In this document: piece after piece, positions 6,619 to 7,841 of the stretch
Layout of the letters: each line of letters starts with the position of its first letter
How positions within the stretch are numbered: position 1 is the first letter of the stretch
Position numbers and translations under genes: made by a program
Assembly: GCA_945903615.1 (NCBI GenBank)
Contig: CAMDOL010000066.1
Coordinates: 1 to 7,841, forward strand
Direction: 5' to 3'
DNA from: Rickettsia typhi
Lineage (GTDB): Bacteria; Pseudomonadota; Alphaproteobacteria; Rickettsiales; UBA1997
DNA length: 7,841 nucleotides
Notes under the pieces: generated by a model
The model's input: the letters and a program-made list of their open reading frames with translations, nothing else
Database searches by the model: none
What the model was told of the DNA's origin: nothing

Positions 6619-7131
6619 ATGACTGAAGAAATAAAAAAACATGTAATCTCAATTTTGGTTGATAACGAAGCTGGTGCGCTGGCGCGGATTGTTGGTTTGT
6701 TTTCGGGTCGCGGTTATAATATTGAATCACTTAATGTGGCACCAATTAACAAAGAAAAAACCTTATCACGAATTAACATCACCACTTTTGGAACGGACAA
6801 AACTGTCGATTTAATTTGCAAACTTCTCAACCGAATTGTGCCAGTTCATAAGGCGGCGGAGCTTTCCAAGCAAGAAGGTTATATTGAAAGAGAATTAGTG
6901 CTTTTGAAAATTGTTGGCGATGAAGAAAAGCGAAATCAAGCAATGGCGATTGGTGACAAATATCGCACTAATGTGATTGATATTTGGGAAGATTCAATTG
7001 TCTTTGAAATTATTGGCAACTCTAAAACTGTTGATAAAATTATTGACGAATTTTCTGAACTTGGAATTCATTCAATGTCAAGAACTGGCGTGGCTGCTGG
7101 TTTTAGAGGGAATAAAAAGTTAACAGATTAA
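6619..7131 (+). CDS. ilvN: Acetolactate synthase small regulatory subunit
   Basis: IlvN/IlvH binds the large subunit, raises its activity and gives feedback inhibition by valine. The 170-aa product has the normal two-domain length. It has an N-terminal ACT domain (about 8-80) with HVISILVDNEAGALARIVGL and GRGYNIESL, and a C-terminal ALS_ss_C domain (about 85-160) with ERELVLLKI and SRTGVAAGFRG. Asn16, Gly19 and Asn34 align with the valine-site residues Asn11, Gly14 and Asn29 of E. coli IlvH, so valine sensitivity is probably kept. It lies 12 nt after the ATPase stop, not after ilvB as is usual, so its transcription probably depends on the message running through the ATPase gene or on an unseen internal promoter. 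The methyltransferase follows by 11 nt; the usual neighbour ilvC is absent here. No Shine-Dalgarno is visible. It could equally be named ilvH. Confidence 0.95.
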   Translation: MTEEIKKHVISILVDNEAGALARIVGLFSGRGYNIESLNVAPINKEKTLSRINITTFGTDKTVDLICKLLNRIVPVHKAAELSKQEGYIERELVLLKIVGDEEKRNQAMAIGDKYRTNVIDIWEDSIVFEIIGNSKTVDKIIDEFSELGIHSMSRTGVAAGFRGNKKLTD

Positions 7132-7142
7132 AAAATAAAAAT

Positions 7143-7841
7143 ATGCCAGTTCTCAATTTTAAAGGAAAAACCTTTGTTCTAAATCACCATTTAGCGGTTA
7201 GACATCATCAATTAGTTCCTAAAAAAAAATTAAGTTTAACTAAGCAAGTTTCCCTACATAACAATCTAATTATTCACGGCGACAATCTTAAAGCTCTAAA
7301 AGCATTGCTTCCAACCTATGGTGGCAAAATTAAATGCATTTACATTGATCCGCCTTATAACACCGGCAATGAAGGCTGGGTTTATAATGACAATGTAGCA
7401 AGCCCAATGATTCAAGAATGGCTAAATGAAACTCTAAGGGGAAATAAAGTTGACAAAGAAGATATGACAAGGCACGACAAATGGCTTTGTATGATGTTTC
7501 CACGCTTAAAATTGCTTCACGAATTATTGGCGGAAGATGGGGTGATTTTTGTGAGTATTGATGACAATGAAGTTCACCATTTAAGGGCAATTATGGATGA
7601 GATTTTTGGCGAGGAAAATTTTGTGTCTAATTTTATATGGCAAAAGAAAACAGGAGCCTCCGATGCCAACAAAATAGCGGTTATAACCGAATATGTTTTG
7701 TGCTACACAAAAACTAATAACGAAATAGGAGAAACTTTTTCTAAAAATAAAGAATCTCATGACATATCCAGATACAAATATGAAGATCAATATATTTCCA
7801 CTAGAGGCAAGTACTACATTGATAATCTTGATCGAGGTGGT
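7143..7841 (+). CDS. Type III-like restriction-modification DNA methyltransferase, Mod subunit (3' end outside window)
   Basis: The frame stays open from the ATG at 7143 to the window end, giving 233 codons. The product is a beta-class, site-specific N6-adenine (or N4-cytosine) DNA methyltransferase. It shows HGDNLKALKALLP (45-57), the catalytic motif IDPPYNTG with Asp69-Pro70-Pro71-Tyr72, HDKWLCMMFPRLKLL, and the strongly conserved IFVSIDDNEVHHLR with MDEIFGEENFV. These are hallmarks of Type III Mod proteins. The AdoMet-binding FxGxG motif of beta-class enzymes lies C-terminal to DPPY and is beyond the window, as would be the res helicase-nuclease gene if present. The start is 11 nt after ilvN, so co-transcription is likely. 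An A9 tract falls at codons 27-29. Without the downstream gene, an orphan methyltransferase or another restriction system type cannot be excluded. Confidence 0.9.
   Translation, partial: MPVLNFKGKTFVLNHHLAVRHHQLVPKKKLSLTKQVSLHNNLIIHGDNLKALKALLPTYGGKIKCIYIDPPYNTGNEGWVYNDNVASPMIQEWLNETLRGNKVDKEDMTRHDKWLCMMFPRLKLLHELLAEDGVIFVSIDDNEVHHLRAIMDEIFGEENFVSNFIWQKKTGASDANKIAVITEYVLCYTKTNNEIGETFSKNKESHDISRYKYEDQYISTRGKYYIDNLDRGG
7221..7229 (+). repeat. A9 homopolymer near the 5' end of the methyltransferase gene
   Basis: Nine consecutive adenines encode three lysines at residues 27-29. Length change by one base would shift the frame before the catalytic motif. Type III mod genes are known to be phase-variable through simple repeats in other bacteria. 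A9-type runs also occur elsewhere in this AT-rich window (798-806, inside bamB), so chance is a fair explanation. Confidence 0.5.

Noticed and set aside
7330..7790. Two minus-strand open frames of 86 and 69 codons
   Set aside because: They are antisense to the methyltransferase gene, which carries DPPY and other family motifs across the same bases.

Overview
The window is a low-GC bacterial chromosome segment that is almost entirely coding. It most resembles an alphaproteobacterium of the Rickettsiales type. Four things support this: the strong A+T bias, a YfgM-like/BamB pair (a proteobacterial outer-membrane assembly context), a short palindromic element inserted in frame inside a conserved enzyme gene (the habit of Rickettsia palindromic elements), and AT-rich hairpin repeats in a spacer. 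The taxonomic call is inference. The acetolactate synthase genes mean it is not a typical, strongly reduced Rickettsia.

Layout. The left arm (1-2871) is a tight minus-strand operon read right to left: folD (one-carbon metabolism), a YfgM-like single-pass membrane protein, and the lipoprotein gene bamB, which runs off the window at position 1. The gaps are only 6 and 7 nt. A 152-bp divergent promoter region (2872-3023) separates it from a plus-strand group: ilvB (acetolactate synthase large subunit), a 154-bp spacer with two hairpins, a 534-aa ATPase fused to a TOPRIM/DUF4435-like domain, ilvN (the regulatory subunit), and the first 233 codons of a Type III-like DNA methyltransferase (mod) that runs off the right edge.

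The main point of interest is the right arm. The two subunit genes of acetolactate synthase, normally adjacent, are separated by a probable anti-phage gene, and a restriction-modification methyltransferase follows ilvN by 11 nt. The ATPase has Walker A, ABC-type signature, Walker B and switch histidine, then an E...DxD...EN acidic set. This is the domain combination of the PARIS defence system (AriA ATPase plus AriB DUF4435 nuclease) in fused form, or a related OLD-like nuclease. PARIS is known to respond to phage anti-restriction proteins, so its placement beside a modification gene is functionally suggestive. The ilv genes appear intact: IlvB keeps its ThDP motifs and IlvN keeps the valine-binding residues.

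A second point is an 18-codon GC-rich palindromic insertion in ilvB, at the linker between the central and C-terminal ThDP domains. None of the seven genes has a recognisable Shine-Dalgarno sequence; their starts are preceded by A-rich leaders.
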